Source of the DNA: Halospina sp040196175
GTDB lineage: Bacteria; Pseudomonadota; Gammaproteobacteria; Pseudomonadales; Oleiphilaceae
NCBI RefSeq assembly: GCF_040196175.1
Contig: NZ_JBEFNF010000008.1
Span: 1 to 64,000, forward strand
Direction of reading: 5' to 3'
DNA length: 64,000 nucleotides
How positions within the stretch are numbered: the stretch's first letter is position 1; each line of letters opens with the position of its first letter. Both the position numbers and the translations under genes were made by a program. Below the pieces are notes generated by a model that saw only the letters and a list, made by a program, of their open reading frames with translations, was not told the DNA's origin and did no database searches. Shown here piece after piece: positions 53,093 to 62,908 of the stretch.

Positions 53093-53640
53093 ATGTGTCA
53101 ACGTAGTTGTCGCCTGATTATTTTAGAGGACATCGTGGGGCGCATTCCCAACCGTACTAGCATCGAGGACCGGCGGCCCGAGCATGTGGACCAGCGCCTG
53201 ACCATCGGCCACTGGAAGGGCGACACAGTCCATCACGGGCACAAGCAATCGGGCATGGTGGAGCGGCGCAGCGGCTACTTCCTTGCTGGGCTTCTCACCT
53301 ACCCTAGCTGAAAGCGCAACCAACCGCCCAGGCGATCATCCGCCGGTTCCTCCGTATCCGCGGGGCTGTGAAGACGGTGCCGTTCTACAATGGCTTTGAG
53401 TTTGCAGATCATCAACGTGTTGGCAATAAGCTCAGTGCCGCAACCTATTTCTGCGATCCGCACCCCCCAGCCAGCGTGGAACGAATGAAAACACCAATGG
53501 GCTGCTGCATCAGTATTTTCCGAAGGGAACCGACTTCAGCAGGATCTCTGACCGCCAGCTCCAAGAAACGGTGGAACAACTCAATGACCGCCCCGGGAAA
53601 CAGCTAGGTTATCGCACACCCGGCGGAGGTCGGTTCTGGG
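53093..53640 (+). pseudogene. IS30-family transposase remnant
   Basis: Readable in pieces: GRIPNRTSIEDRRPEH, TIGHWKGDTV with the first catalytic Asp, then after frame changes KTVPFYNGFEFADHQ (second Asp changed to Tyr), TNGLL, KGTDFSRISDRQL and RPGKQLGYRTP. These are in the order of IS30 transposases. At least three frameshifts; the N-terminal HTH is missing. Confidence 0.8.
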
Positions 53641-54075
53641 GCGAATACTCAGGAGTATTGAATACGAGGGTGCTGCGTTTATTACTTGAATCCAGGAGCA
53701 CGATTTTAACGCGGCCGCTGCCTTCCTCCATGCGGGTGACGCGCGGCCTTGTGGATTCCGATTATCGAGGCATCGAAGAGCGAAAAAAACACAAGCATCG
53801 CAACGTGAACTGATTAATCGCCCGACGCCCCGACGTGACACGCCAGCTCCCGGAAAGCAACGACTTCGCCACGGCGGAACCAACAGATCAAGGCCGGTGT
53901 TCGGGCAAAGGTCGAGCATCCGTTTCGCACCATTAAGCGTCAATTTGGTTACGCCAAACCCGCTACCGCAGTTTGGCCTAGAACGCCAATCAGCTCTACC
54001 TGTTGGCTGCGTTCAGCAATGTGCTTATAGGCGAACGTTATCTCCCCACGCCGCGTAGGGGAAGTGTGTCCGGTT
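53640..54075 (+). pseudogene. IS5/IS1182-like transposase C-terminal relic
   Basis: Fragments in different frames: DSDYRGIEERKKHKHRNVN, LIARRP, KAGVRAKVEHPFRTIKRQFGY (the Glu motif), then NANQLYLLAAFSNVLIGERYL. These make up the 3' third of an IS5-group transposase, with several frameshifts and stops. It directly follows the IS30 relic. Confidence 0.7.
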
Positions 54076-54274
54076 TCGGTCGATACGGCGGGGATCGGAC
54101 AAAATATTAACAAACAGACCAGGAATTTGTGCCTGAAATCGGTTCATCTCAATGATTGAAACTTGAAATCGGCGTTCAAGCCCAGTTATTCAGAAGTTCC
54201 TTAAGCCATGTTACTTAGGGGCTTCCGAGATAAACGAGCCATCCCCAATTACTGTGATAAAGCTTATCGTCATT

Positions 54275-55414
54275 ATGAAAATTCTATTCATCACAAAAAC
54301 GTTGCTTAAAGGCGGGTCAGCCAGTGGCTCATCAAACCTTATCACTGCACTCGAAATCGCGGGTCATGAAGTTATACCCTATGGGGGTTACGAGAATACA
54401 AATAGTTATCTGCAACGCACAAAACGCTTTATAGAACGAGTAATCGATCATTTTTTTTTCGATGCAAACACTCATTGCACGCGTTTATTCAGACCAACTT
54501 TCGAGCTTCAAAAAATTGTCAAAAAGCACAATCCAGATATAGTTCAGCTAGGTGACGTATCGGGAAACGTCATTTCGTTTTCAGAGCTTTCAAACCTGCC
54601 CTGTCCTGTAGTACACAGGATGAGCGATTTCTGGCCTTATCATGGCCCCTCTCATTATGCTTTACCAGGAGAGAATGACGGTAGGCTGATAGCAAATTGG
54701 TTTTTCAAAAAAACTATTTTCAATGGTTTAAATTTACCGACTGTAAGGGTGGCTCCTTCTCATTGGCTAGCAAAATCTTTAAGGGTTTATCCAAGCATAA
54801 AGGCTCCGATACGAGTTATTCCTAACGCAGTACAGCTGCCCCAGATCTTCCCCGGGTCACGACCAGATGAGTACAGAATCAGATTTGGCTTTATTTCGAA
54901 CCAGGTTACCGATCCGAGGAAAGGGTTTTATCGTGTTCTTCATCCTCTCCTAGCCCTCTCTAAGCAAGGCTTTGAAGTATCTCTGCACGTGTATGGCCGG
55001 ATCGCTGAGCGGGAAAAAACTTGGTGCTCTGGATTAGATATCACATACCATGGATCTTTTTCACGTGAGAATATCTGTGAAGTTTTTGATACATTCGATA
55101 TTTTATTGTGCCCGTCACGCTTAGATAACTCACCTAATACTGTTTGTGAAGCTCTTTCATATGGCAGACCTGTAATTGCGCAATCCGGTACTGGTATGGA
55201 CAGCTACATTGACAAAAGTTACGGTGCGCTGATCGATTTTTGGCACAAATCAGATGAGGTTTGCTTACACTTTACTACTAAGTGCAAACAAATAATTTTG
55301 GACTACGATCAGTTTTCTTGCAATGCGAGACAATATGTTAACGATAATCTATCGCCAGCTGTAATAGGTGAAAAATATACAAGTCTTTATCGAGAAATTA
55401 TTGATTTATATTAA
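54275..55414 (+). CDS. glycosyltransferase family 4 (GT-B)
   Basis: Protein of 379 aa from ATG 54275 (MKILFITKTLLKGGSASGSS). LPCPVVHRMSDFWPY and APIRVIPNAVQLP lie in the middle; FISNQVTDPRKGF begins the donor domain; DILLCPSRLDNSPNTVCEALSYGRPVIA carries the ExxSPNTVxEAL motif of GT4. AT-rich. Donor unknown. It is the first gene after the IS relics. The resemblance to fucosyl- or mannosyl-transferases cannot be settled here. Confidence 0.87.
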   Translation: MKILFITKTLLKGGSASGSSNLITALEIAGHEVIPYGGYENTNSYLQRTKRFIERVIDHFFFDANTHCTRLFRPTFELQKIVKKHNPDIVQLGDVSGNVISFSELSNLPCPVVHRMSDFWPYHGPSHYALPGENDGRLIANWFFKKTIFNGLNLPTVRVAPSHWLAKSLRVYPSIKAPIRVIPNAVQLPQIFPGSRPDEYRIRFGFISNQVTDPRKGFYRVLHPLLALSKQGFEVSLHVYGRIAEREKTWCSGLDITYHGSFSRENICEVFDTFDILLCPSRLDNSPNTVCEALSYGRPVIAQSGTGMDSYIDKSYGALIDFWHKSDEVCLHFTTKCKQIILDYDQFSCNARQYVNDNLSPAVIGEKYTSLYREIIDLY

Positions 55415-55660
55415 TAGACCTTATGCTAGTACATAATATTACATCGAATAACATAAATTGGCGTAGAGGGTGTCGCTAGAACTATTTAGCCTGCCCATGG
55501 TGAGGCAACGACATCCCAGAATGAGAATAGACATTTATGCTACGAATAATTTAAAAATCTTATAACCGGAGCCAGTGCCCTAAAGAGTCTATGAACGGCG
55601 CCTATCAAACGAAACCGACTTGCACTATACATCATCCTATAGTTTTCAGAGCATTCAAGA

Positions 55661-56848
55661 ATGAATATAACTAAAAAAACTGGACAAGCCGCTGTACTAT
55701 CGGCTTTATTCCCTTGGGTCGGAATTGGTCTCTTTAATATTGATTCAAAACCTTACCCACTGGTATTCTCTATACTATTTATCGCAGCATGTTACCGAAA
55801 CATAAAACTCCCCCCCAATACTGGATTAGTCAGTGGATTCGTTTTCATAGGATTATTACTAGCATTAGCGTGCTCAGATTCACCAATATCATTTTTGTCA
55901 CTGCGTTCGATTTATAACTATTTAAGCTTTTTCGTTTTTCTGATATTTTTCTACAACTACTTAATTCGTTTTGCATTTCCATACCGGCTGATTATTTTCT
56001 CCGGAGCGCTGTGGATTTTAGCTGGAATTATTGAGACACAAACCCCCGAAATCATAAATTTACTTTCTCCAATTAGGACCAGCGCAAGCCGTGGGATTAC
56101 ATCCCTTTCCCCGGAACCCACTTTTTTCGCAATTTATCTATTCTTTTCATCTTGGCTATTACTTATACACAAAAATTACTCCTTAAGAGATCAGTCAGTA
56201 ATATTTTGGCTTCAAATATTATCTATAATGCTTTTAGCCCAATCTACCATGGGAGCACTATACTTAATACTTGCTTTAATATTTGCAATGCTTGGTACCT
56301 TATTGTCGTTAAAGATAAGAAAAAGTGCCTTTTACATATTGATATCGGCAATTGTATTTATTTCAACTTCCGCTTTACTTGCATATCCTTATTTTCAAGG
56401 TAGCAGACTAATAACAGTTATTGGTCGGGTCGCAGAAACAACCGATTTCTACATGATTTTTCACCATGATGCTAGCATGAATGCAAGGCTTGAGCACGTT
56501 GTCTTCGCCCTTCACGGCACAGTTTTGAATGGCCTATTGCCAGGCGGCTTTGATACATTCGACCATTCACGGCCCTACTTATTGAAATTTTATAATGGCT
56601 TTTTCTGGTATTCTGGCGCAAGCCTTAAAATAATGAGCTGGCTGGGGGACTGGGTTTACAGCTTGGGGCTTTTTGGTATCTTGGCTTTGGCCATTTTATT
56701 TTACACGGCAGCAAAGCCAACCATTTGGGGCATAACAGAAGTCACCTTTTTATATATACTATTGCTTAGCGCAATACCACTCGCTTTTCCTCTTATCCCG
56801 ATGTTGATAGCTTCGTTTATTTTTTATAAATATAATCCGCGAACCTAA
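55661..56848 (+). CDS. wzy: Wzy-like O-antigen/EPS polymerase
   Basis: Protein of 395 aa, very hydrophobic with about eleven transmembrane helices and a larger loop near residues 245-320 (ETTDFYMIFHHDASMNARLEHVVFALHG). Such topology and position in a sugar cluster are typical of Wzy, which joins repeat units in the periplasm; sequence conservation is too low for firm assignment. AT-rich. Confidence comes from topology and context. Confidence 0.7.
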   Translation: MNITKKTGQAAVLSALFPWVGIGLFNIDSKPYPLVFSILFIAACYRNIKLPPNTGLVSGFVFIGLLLALACSDSPISFLSLRSIYNYLSFFVFLIFFYNYLIRFAFPYRLIIFSGALWILAGIIETQTPEIINLLSPIRTSASRGITSLSPEPTFFAIYLFFSSWLLLIHKNYSLRDQSVIFWLQILSIMLLAQSTMGALYLILALIFAMLGTLLSLKIRKSAFYILISAIVFISTSALLAYPYFQGSRLITVIGRVAETTDFYMIFHHDASMNARLEHVVFALHGTVLNGLLPGGFDTFDHSRPYLLKFYNGFFWYSGASLKIMSWLGDWVYSLGLFGILALAILFYTAAKPTIWGITEVTFLYILLLSAIPLAFPLIPMLIASFIFYKYNPRT

Positions 56849-56864
56849 TTGCTTTGGTGATCAA

Positions 56865-57542
56865 ATGCTTTTTTGCGAAACTAAAAAATTCGTATTTATT
56901 GCTGTTCCGAAGACGGGAACGACGTCTATTCACTCCAAACTTAAAAATATTGATTCTGATGTCGCGCATAATAAGATCAAAACGCCGCAAGGGGAATGGA
57001 TCAATGTCAGGACGCACATCACCGCAGCTGAGGTGCAATATATTCTTGGAGATAACGCCAATAACTATACTTTTGTAGCGTTTATCCGGGATCCCCGCGA
57101 GGTTATTCTTTCAAAGTATCACTTTTACAAATCTGGAAGGGCACACAGGCAGCATGGTTTATTTCAGGCAAAACCTTTCACGAAAGACTTCAAAATCAGC
57201 ATAGCACTGCGAGTTCTTTTGGCTCAGTCTTTACCACTAAAAGCCTGGGCCTCTCTTTATCCTTTTAAGTCCAGTTCTTTTTTTCTGACTGATAACAGAA
57301 ACGAATTAAAAATTGACAAATTAGGGGTTTTTGATCAATTACAAGACGATTTTACAAGGATTTTTTCTGAACTTGGTTATTCCCATGATGAGTTAGCTCT
57401 AAACCTAGAGAACAAAAGCGCTAATACAAGCTCTAAAAATGATCTAAAAACAGTTGAAGATATCGTGTTACAGAAAGTCCCCAAAGACTTAGAAATTTAC
57501 ACTACGGCAAAGTCTTTAAACATATACGATTCGAAAACTTGA
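56865..57542 (+). CDS. sulfotransferase-family protein
   Basis: Protein of 225 aa. FIAVPKTGTTSIHSKL is the 5'-phosphosulfate loop of PAPS-dependent sulfotransferases, and VAFIRDPREVILSKYHFYKSG the 3'-phosphate-binding motif with the Arg and Ser. It is 16 bases after the polymerase gene, so probably acts on the same glycan. Sulfation of polysaccharide is inferred. No PAPS synthesis genes are in the window. Confidence 0.82.
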   Translation: MLFCETKKFVFIAVPKTGTTSIHSKLKNIDSDVAHNKIKTPQGEWINVRTHITAAEVQYILGDNANNYTFVAFIRDPREVILSKYHFYKSGRAHRQHGLFQAKPFTKDFKISIALRVLLAQSLPLKAWASLYPFKSSSFFLTDNRNELKIDKLGVFDQLQDDFTRIFSELGYSHDELALNLENKSANTSSKNDLKTVEDIVLQKVPKDLEIYTTAKSLNIYDSKT

Positions 57543-57594
57543 ATTCAGGCGTCATTTCTTGCCCTCAACGTTTCAGATATATATTGGATTCATA

Positions 57595-58722
57595 ATGATC
57601 AAGAAAGCACTTATAACAGGAGCAACTGGCCAAGATGGCTCGTACCTTTGTGAATTATTGTTGGAGAAAGGATATGAGGTTCATGGTATAAAGCGAAGAG
57701 CTTCGCTATTTAACACTCAGAGAGTAGACCACATTTATCAGGACCCTCATGTCTCAAACAGGAACTTTGTACTCCACTATGGTGACCTGACAGACTCATC
57801 TAACCTGACGCGGATTCTTCAGGACGTTCAACCAGATGAAGTTTACAACCTTGGCGCCCAGTCCCATGTTGCCGTTAGTTTCGAATCCCCGGAGTACACA
57901 TCCGATGTCGATGCTTTAGGCACGCTTCGCCTGCTGGAAGCTATCCGGCTTCTCGGATTGGAAAAGACTACTCGATTCTATCAGGCTTCTACATCCGAGC
58001 TATACGGGCTGGTTCAGGAAACGCCGCAAAGCGAAAATACGCCCTTTCACCCGAGATCCCCCTATGCGGTGGCCAAACTTTATGCCTACTGGGCAACGGT
58101 GAATTACCGCGAAGCCTACGGCATGTATGCCTGCAATGGGATTTTGTTCAACCATGAGTCCCCCCGCCGCGGTGAAACCTTTGTAACACGGAAAATCACG
58201 CGAGGCTTGGCCAATATTTCGCAAGGCCTGGACACATGCCTCTACATGGGCAACATGGATGCACTTCGGGACTGGGGCCACGCCAAGGACTACGTAAAAA
58301 TGCAGTGGATGATGTTGCAACAGGAAAAACCGGAAGATTTTGTAATCGCTTCAGGCAGGCAGTACTCCGTAAGAGAATTTATTCAATGGTCAGCTACTGA
58401 ACTTGGTCTTACTCTTGAGTTTCAGGGTAAAGGCGTGGAAGAGCGAGGAGTGGTCCGATCTGTAGAAGGTGAACTAGCACCCGCCGTTAAGCCGGGAGAT
58501 GTCATTATCCGTGTGGACCCCCGATATTTCCGTCCAGCTGAAGTGGAAACACTGCTTGGAGACCCAACCAAGGCTAAAGAGACGCTTGGGTGGGAACCGG
58601 AGATTACTGCCCATGAAATGTGTGCAGAAATGGTAGCTGAGGATCTAAAAACCGCTCGCCGCTATGCATTGCTGAAGAAACACGGCCTTGAACTTCCTCT
58701 GTCGCTGGAGAATGGATCATGA
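57595..58722 (+). CDS. gmd: GDP-mannose 4,6-dehydratase
   Basis: Protein of 375 aa from ATG 57595. KKALITGATGQDGSYLCELLLEKGYEVHGIKRRAS, LHYGDLTDSSNL, YNLGAQSHVAVSFE, STSELYGLVQE with Ser-Glu, YAVAKLYAYW and FNHESPRRGETFVTRKI are signature segments of Gmd. It makes GDP-4-keto-6-deoxymannose, used by Fcl next (overlap 4 bases). Confidence 0.95.
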   Translation: MIKKALITGATGQDGSYLCELLLEKGYEVHGIKRRASLFNTQRVDHIYQDPHVSNRNFVLHYGDLTDSSNLTRILQDVQPDEVYNLGAQSHVAVSFESPEYTSDVDALGTLRLLEAIRLLGLEKTTRFYQASTSELYGLVQETPQSENTPFHPRSPYAVAKLYAYWATVNYREAYGMYACNGILFNHESPRRGETFVTRKITRGLANISQGLDTCLYMGNMDALRDWGHAKDYVKMQWMMLQQEKPEDFVIASGRQYSVREFIQWSATELGLTLEFQGKGVEERGVVRSVEGELAPAVKPGDVIIRVDPRYFRPAEVETLLGDPTKAKETLGWEPEITAHEMCAEMVAEDLKTARRYALLKKHGLELPLSLENGS

Positions 58723-59690
58723 ACAGCGCAGCGCCCCGTATCTTCGTAGCTGGCCAACGAGGGATGGTTGGTTCAGCCATCGTGCGTAGACTGGAGTTGC
58801 TTGGGTATACAAACATCGTGACTCGAAGCAGGTCTGAACTTGACTTTTCCAATCAAGCCGATATTCGTGCATTTTTTGAAAGTGAAGCAATTGATCAGGT
58901 TTATATTGCAGCCGCTAAAGTGGGGGGCATTCACGCGAACAATACCTATCCTGCGGACTTTATCTATGAAAACCTGATGATTGAGAGCAATCTTATCAAT
59001 GCCGCCCATTGCGCTGGCGTTCAGAAACTGCTTTTTCTTGGTTCTTCCTGCATATACCCCAAGCTTGCCTCTCAACCAATGGCCGAAGAGTCATTGCTGA
59101 CCGGCCCTCTGGAGCCCACCAACGAGCCTTACGCAATCGCTAAGATTGCTGGCATCAAGCTCTGTGAAAGCTATAATCGCCAACATGGCCGTGACTACCG
59201 TAGCGTAATGCCCACTAACCTGTACGGCCCCAATGACAACTTTCATCCTGAAAATTCACACGTCATTCCGGCGCTCATGCGACGTTTCCATGAAGCAGTG
59301 CAGGCCAATACGGAAGAAGTTGTTATCTGGGGCAGTGGCTCGCCTTTAAGGGAGTTCCTTCACGTTGACGACATGGCAGATGCCTGTGTCCATGTCATGA
59401 CGCTTGATGAGAAGCTTTACGAAGCCCATACACAACCAATGCTATCTCATATCAACGTCGGGACCGGTCAAGACTGCTCAATCAAACATCTCGCTGAGAC
59501 ACTGGCTACAGTGACTGGTTTCAGGGGAAAACTCACATTTGACACCAGCAAACCGGATGGCGCGCCTCGTAAGCTACTGGATGTATCACGTCTCCACTCG
59601 CTGGGATGGAGCGCGCAGATCGAGCTGGAGGAAGGCTTGAGATCAACTTATCAGTGGTTCACTGAAAACATGGAATCGGCACGCCTTTAA
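58719..59690 (+). CDS. fcl: GDP-L-fucose synthase
   Basis: Protein of 323 aa. RIFVAGQRGMVGSAIVRRLE, YIAAAKVGGIHANNTYPADFIYENLMIE, LFLGSSCIYPKLA with the Ser-Cys, NEPYAIAKIAGIKLCE with YxxxK, and PTNLYGPNDNFHPENSHVIPALM. Epimerase and reductase giving GDP-L-fucose. With gmd and manC it forms a complete GDP-fucose set. Confidence 0.95.
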   Translation: MNSAAPRIFVAGQRGMVGSAIVRRLELLGYTNIVTRSRSELDFSNQADIRAFFESEAIDQVYIAAAKVGGIHANNTYPADFIYENLMIESNLINAAHCAGVQKLLFLGSSCIYPKLASQPMAEESLLTGPLEPTNEPYAIAKIAGIKLCESYNRQHGRDYRSVMPTNLYGPNDNFHPENSHVIPALMRRFHEAVQANTEEVVIWGSGSPLREFLHVDDMADACVHVMTLDEKLYEAHTQPMLSHINVGTGQDCSIKHLAETLATVTGFRGKLTFDTSKPDGAPRKLLDVSRLHSLGWSAQIELEEGLRSTYQWFTENMESARL

Positions 59691-59701
59691 CAGGAAAAGA
59701 T

Positions 59702-61111
59702 ATGTTCGTACCCGTTGTTATGGCCGGAGGAACGGGATCTCGCCTTTGGCCACTTTCTCGGCAACTAAATCCCAAGCAATTCCATAAGGTCACTGACGAT
59801 AGAGCGTCGATGCTTCAAAGCACATTGGCAAGATTGTGCGGGCTGCATGGCTCTGAACCTAGTGTAATTTGCAATAACGAACATAGGTTTCTGGTTGCGG
59901 AGCAGCTCAGGGAGCAGGACATTCACGACCCCAGAATCATTCTCGAGCCTGTGGGCCGCAATACAGCGCCCGCCATTGCCCTGGTAGCTCTGGACATGGC
60001 CAGCCGTAATGATGACTCCGTCATGCTTGTATTGCCGGCTGATCACTCTATTCAGGACACCAAAGCATTCCAGTCATGCGTCAAGACAGCTCTGCCTCAC
60101 GCTGAATCCGGAAAGCTGGTCACATTTGGCATCAAACCCGATAGGCCTGAAACCGGCTATGGCTATATCCAAGCGGGACCTTCAATCGATGAGGGCGTCA
60201 ACGCTGTACGCCGTTTTGTCGAGAAACCAGACATCGAGACAGCGCAGACATATCTCGATAGTGGGGAGCATACCTGGAACAGCGGCATGTTTATGTTCCG
60301 GCCGAGCGCTTATCTGGATGAACTCCAAACCAACAGGCCAGATATTCTTGAGGTCTGCAAAAGAGCTATGGGCGCGTCAGATCAAGACATGCACTTTCTC
60401 AGAGTCAATGAAGAGCCTTTTTCCGCCTGCCCTGAAGATTCTATTGACTATGCGGTTATGGAGCATACCGAAAGCGCCGTCGTTGTAGAGATGGATGTGG
60501 GCTGGAGTGATATCGGTTCTTGGGGTTCCCTTTGGGATCACAGCCAAAAGGATGGGCATGGCAATGTGTTAACTGGTGACGTGCTCACTCAGGATACCCA
60601 TAATTCGCTGGTGCGAGCAGAAAGCCGGCTCGTTGCGACCGTGGGGATCGACGATTTGGTTGTTGTAGAAACGAAGGACTCGGTGCTTGTTGCCCACAAA
60701 GACTCTGTTCAGGACGTCAAAAAAGTAGTAGAGCGAATCAAGACTGATGGCCGCCAGGAACATCTGAACGACCGTGAGGTTTACCGCCCATGGGGTATGT
60801 ATGATTCCGTTGATCAAGGTGTGCGTTATCAGGTGAAACGAATCACGGTAAATCCGGGGTCACGGCTCTCTCTTCAGATGCATCATCATCGAGCAGAACA
60901 TTGGGTTGTCGTCAGTGGCACGGCAAAGGTTACCAATGGTGATGAATCCTACCTCGTTACCGAGAATCAATCGACTTACATTCCGGTTGGACGCGTACAC
61001 ACTCTTGAGAACCCAGGTGTTATCCCTCTAGAACTCATTGAAGTCCAGTCCGGCTCCTATCTTGGTGAGGATGACATTGTTCGCCTGAAAGATCAGTACG
61101 GCCGCACTTAA
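59702..61111 (+). CDS. manC: mannose-1-phosphate guanylyltransferase/mannose-6-phosphate isomerase
   Basis: Protein of 469 aa: FVPVVMAGGTGSRLWPLSRQLNPKQF (pyrophosphorylase loop), EPVGRNTAPAIALVAL, VEKPD, ENSGMF-like WNSGMFMFR, then the cupin isomerase domain (YQVKRITVNPGSRLSLQMHHHRAEHWVVVSGTAKV). Bifunctional type II enzyme supplying GDP-mannose for Gmd. Needs a phosphomannomutase, which is not in the window. Confidence 0.94.
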   Translation: MFVPVVMAGGTGSRLWPLSRQLNPKQFHKVTDDRASMLQSTLARLCGLHGSEPSVICNNEHRFLVAEQLREQDIHDPRIILEPVGRNTAPAIALVALDMASRNDDSVMLVLPADHSIQDTKAFQSCVKTALPHAESGKLVTFGIKPDRPETGYGYIQAGPSIDEGVNAVRRFVEKPDIETAQTYLDSGEHTWNSGMFMFRPSAYLDELQTNRPDILEVCKRAMGASDQDMHFLRVNEEPFSACPEDSIDYAVMEHTESAVVVEMDVGWSDIGSWGSLWDHSQKDGHGNVLTGDVLTQDTHNSLVRAESRLVATVGIDDLVVVETKDSVLVAHKDSVQDVKKVVERIKTDGRQEHLNDREVYRPWGMYDSVDQGVRYQVKRITVNPGSRLSLQMHHHRAEHWVVVSGTAKVTNGDESYLVTENQSTYIPVGRVHTLENPGVIPLELIEVQSGSYLGEDDIVRLKDQYGRT

Positions 61112-61124
61112 TAGGGGCATATCC

Positions 61125-61895
61125 TTGAAAGTATCCATCATCACCGTTTGCTTCAATAGCGGGGAAACTATTCGCGACACTATTGAGTCAGTTTTGGCGC
61201 AGAGCCACACGGGTATAGAGCACATAATCGTTGACGGCGCGTCAAAAGACGACACTTTAGAGATCGTCGATGAGTATCGCTCTTCCTTGGGGCCGATTAT
61301 CAGTGAACCGGATCAAGGCCTTTACGATGCCATGAACAAGGGGATTGAAACAGCGAGTGGTGATATCGTCGGCGTTCTTAATTCTGACGATTTTTATGAA
61401 GATAAAGAAGTCATCGAGAAGGTGGTCAATTCATTCAAGGTCTCTCCAACCCCGGACATGGTCTTTGGGGATGTCGTTTTTGTAAGACCTGACGACCTGA
61501 CCACTGTAAGTCGACATTATCGCGCTGCGCATTTTCACCCCTGGAAACTACGTTTTGGGTGGATGCCTCCCCATCCTGCTACTTTCGTGCGAAAAGAGCT
61601 CTATGAGGCGGCTGGAAAATACCGCCAGGATATGAAGATCGCAGCGGACTATGAGATGTTTGTTCGCTGGCTTTTGGTTAGTAAATGCAGTTACGCATAC
61701 ATTGATAAAGTGCTCGTCCGAATGCGCTCGGGAGGTGTAAGCACTTCAGGGGTGGAAAGTAGCTTACTGCTCAACCAGGAAATCGTTAAAGCCTGCCGGG
61801 TCAATGGTATCTATACCAATCTTCTATTCGTACTTACCAAAATCCCTTTTAAGCTTCTGGAGCTTGCCGGTAAACGTGCTGGCTCCAGACATTGA
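61125..61895 (+). CDS. glycosyltransferase family 2 (WcaA/WcaE-like)
   Basis: Protein of 256 aa from TTG 61125. VSIITVCFNSGETIRDTIESVLAQSHTGIEHIIVDGASKDDT and ISEPDQGLYDAMNKGIETASGDIVGVLNSDDFY are typical of GT2 enzymes from colanic-acid-type clusters. HPATFVRKELYEAAGKYRQDMKIAADYEMFVRW follows. Directly after manC, so it may transfer fucose or mannose. Confidence 0.88.
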   Translation: MKVSIITVCFNSGETIRDTIESVLAQSHTGIEHIIVDGASKDDTLEIVDEYRSSLGPIISEPDQGLYDAMNKGIETASGDIVGVLNSDDFYEDKEVIEKVVNSFKVSPTPDMVFGDVVFVRPDDLTTVSRHYRAAHFHPWKLRFGWMPPHPATFVRKELYEAAGKYRQDMKIAADYEMFVRWLLVSKCSYAYIDKVLVRMRSGGVSTSGVESSLLLNQEIVKACRVNGIYTNLLFVLTKIPFKLLELAGKRAGSRH

Positions 61896-61926
61896 AGCCA
61901 ATCCCTGAACTATTCCACTCTTTCAC

Positions 61927-62907
61927 TTGAGTCAAAATAATATCTTGGATGATAAGAGCCGTATCCTTGTTACCGGAGCAACGGGTTTCATAGGAACCCG
62001 GCTTCTCCCCGCCATTCTGAAAAACACTGCCTGTTATTTAACTGCAGCAGTGCGCAGTCAGGCCCATTTTTCCGAACCAGTCACAGTTACCCCTGTTGGA
62101 GAATTGGACGCTAATACTGACTGGTATGAGGCGTTGCAGAGCGTGGACTATGTGATCCATCTCGCCGCCCGTGTCCATGTAATGAACGACAACTCTGCTG
62201 ATCCGCTCCATGAGTTTCGTCACACCAATGTAGAGGGCACTCGTTCGTTTGCAAAACAAGCCGCCAGTGCAGGCGTTAAGCGTTTTATTTTTGTCAGCTC
62301 TATCAAAGTGAACGGCGAATTCACGGAACCGGGGCAGCCATTCACAGTTCAGGACGAGCCTTCACCGAAAGATCCTTATGGCCAGTCCAAGACCGAAGCG
62401 GAAGAGGTGCTGCGTTCGATTGCTGCCGAAACCAACATGGAAGTGGTCATCATCCGCCCCCCGCTGATCTACGGGCCGGGTGTAAAAGCCAACTTTGCGG
62501 CCATGATGAACTGGCTCAATCGCGGTATTCCCCTGCCCCTCGGCCTCACGGAGAATGTCCGCTCCTTTCTGGCACTGGACAATCTGGTAGACCTCATCAT
62601 CACCTGCCTGGATCACCCCAACGCCGCCAACCAGACGTTCCTGGCCAGTGACGGGGAAGACGTCTCCACCACGCAACTGCTTCAGAAAATGTCGGCGGCA
62701 CTGGGCAGGAAAGCCCGCCTGGTGCCGGTACCGCCTGCTTTGATGAGATTCGGCGCGAAGCTGGCCCGGCGGGAGGATATCTATCAACGACTGTTTGGCT
62801 CGTTGCAACTGGATATTTGCCATACCCGCGAGACCCTGGATTGGACGCCACCCCTCTCCCTGGATGAGGGCCTGCAACAAACCGCTGACGCAATGGAGAA
62901 GCGCTGA
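61927..62907 (+). CDS. wbpV: NAD-dependent epimerase/reductase, WbpV-like
   Basis: Protein of 326 aa from TTG 61927. RILVTGATGFIGTRLLP, VIHLAARVHVMNDNSADPLHEFRHTNVEGT, FVSSIKVNGE, DPYGQSKTEAEEVLR with YxxxK, and RPPLIYGPGVKANFAAMM match the WbpV/FnlB-like group, which reduces UDP-4-keto-6-deoxy-GlcNAc to UDP-QuiNAc or FucNAc. The required dehydratase is the WbpM-like protein at 3.8 kb. It is one base from the initiating transferase gene. Confidence 0.8.
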   Translation: MSQNNILDDKSRILVTGATGFIGTRLLPAILKNTACYLTAAVRSQAHFSEPVTVTPVGELDANTDWYEALQSVDYVIHLAARVHVMNDNSADPLHEFRHTNVEGTRSFAKQAASAGVKRFIFVSSIKVNGEFTEPGQPFTVQDEPSPKDPYGQSKTEAEEVLRSIAAETNMEVVIIRPPLIYGPGVKANFAAMMNWLNRGIPLPLGLTENVRSFLALDNLVDLIITCLDHPNAANQTFLASDGEDVSTTQLLQKMSAALGRKARLVPVPPALMRFGAKLARREDIYQRLFGSLQLDICHTRETLDWTPPLSLDEGLQQTADAMEKR

Positions 62908-62908
62908 C

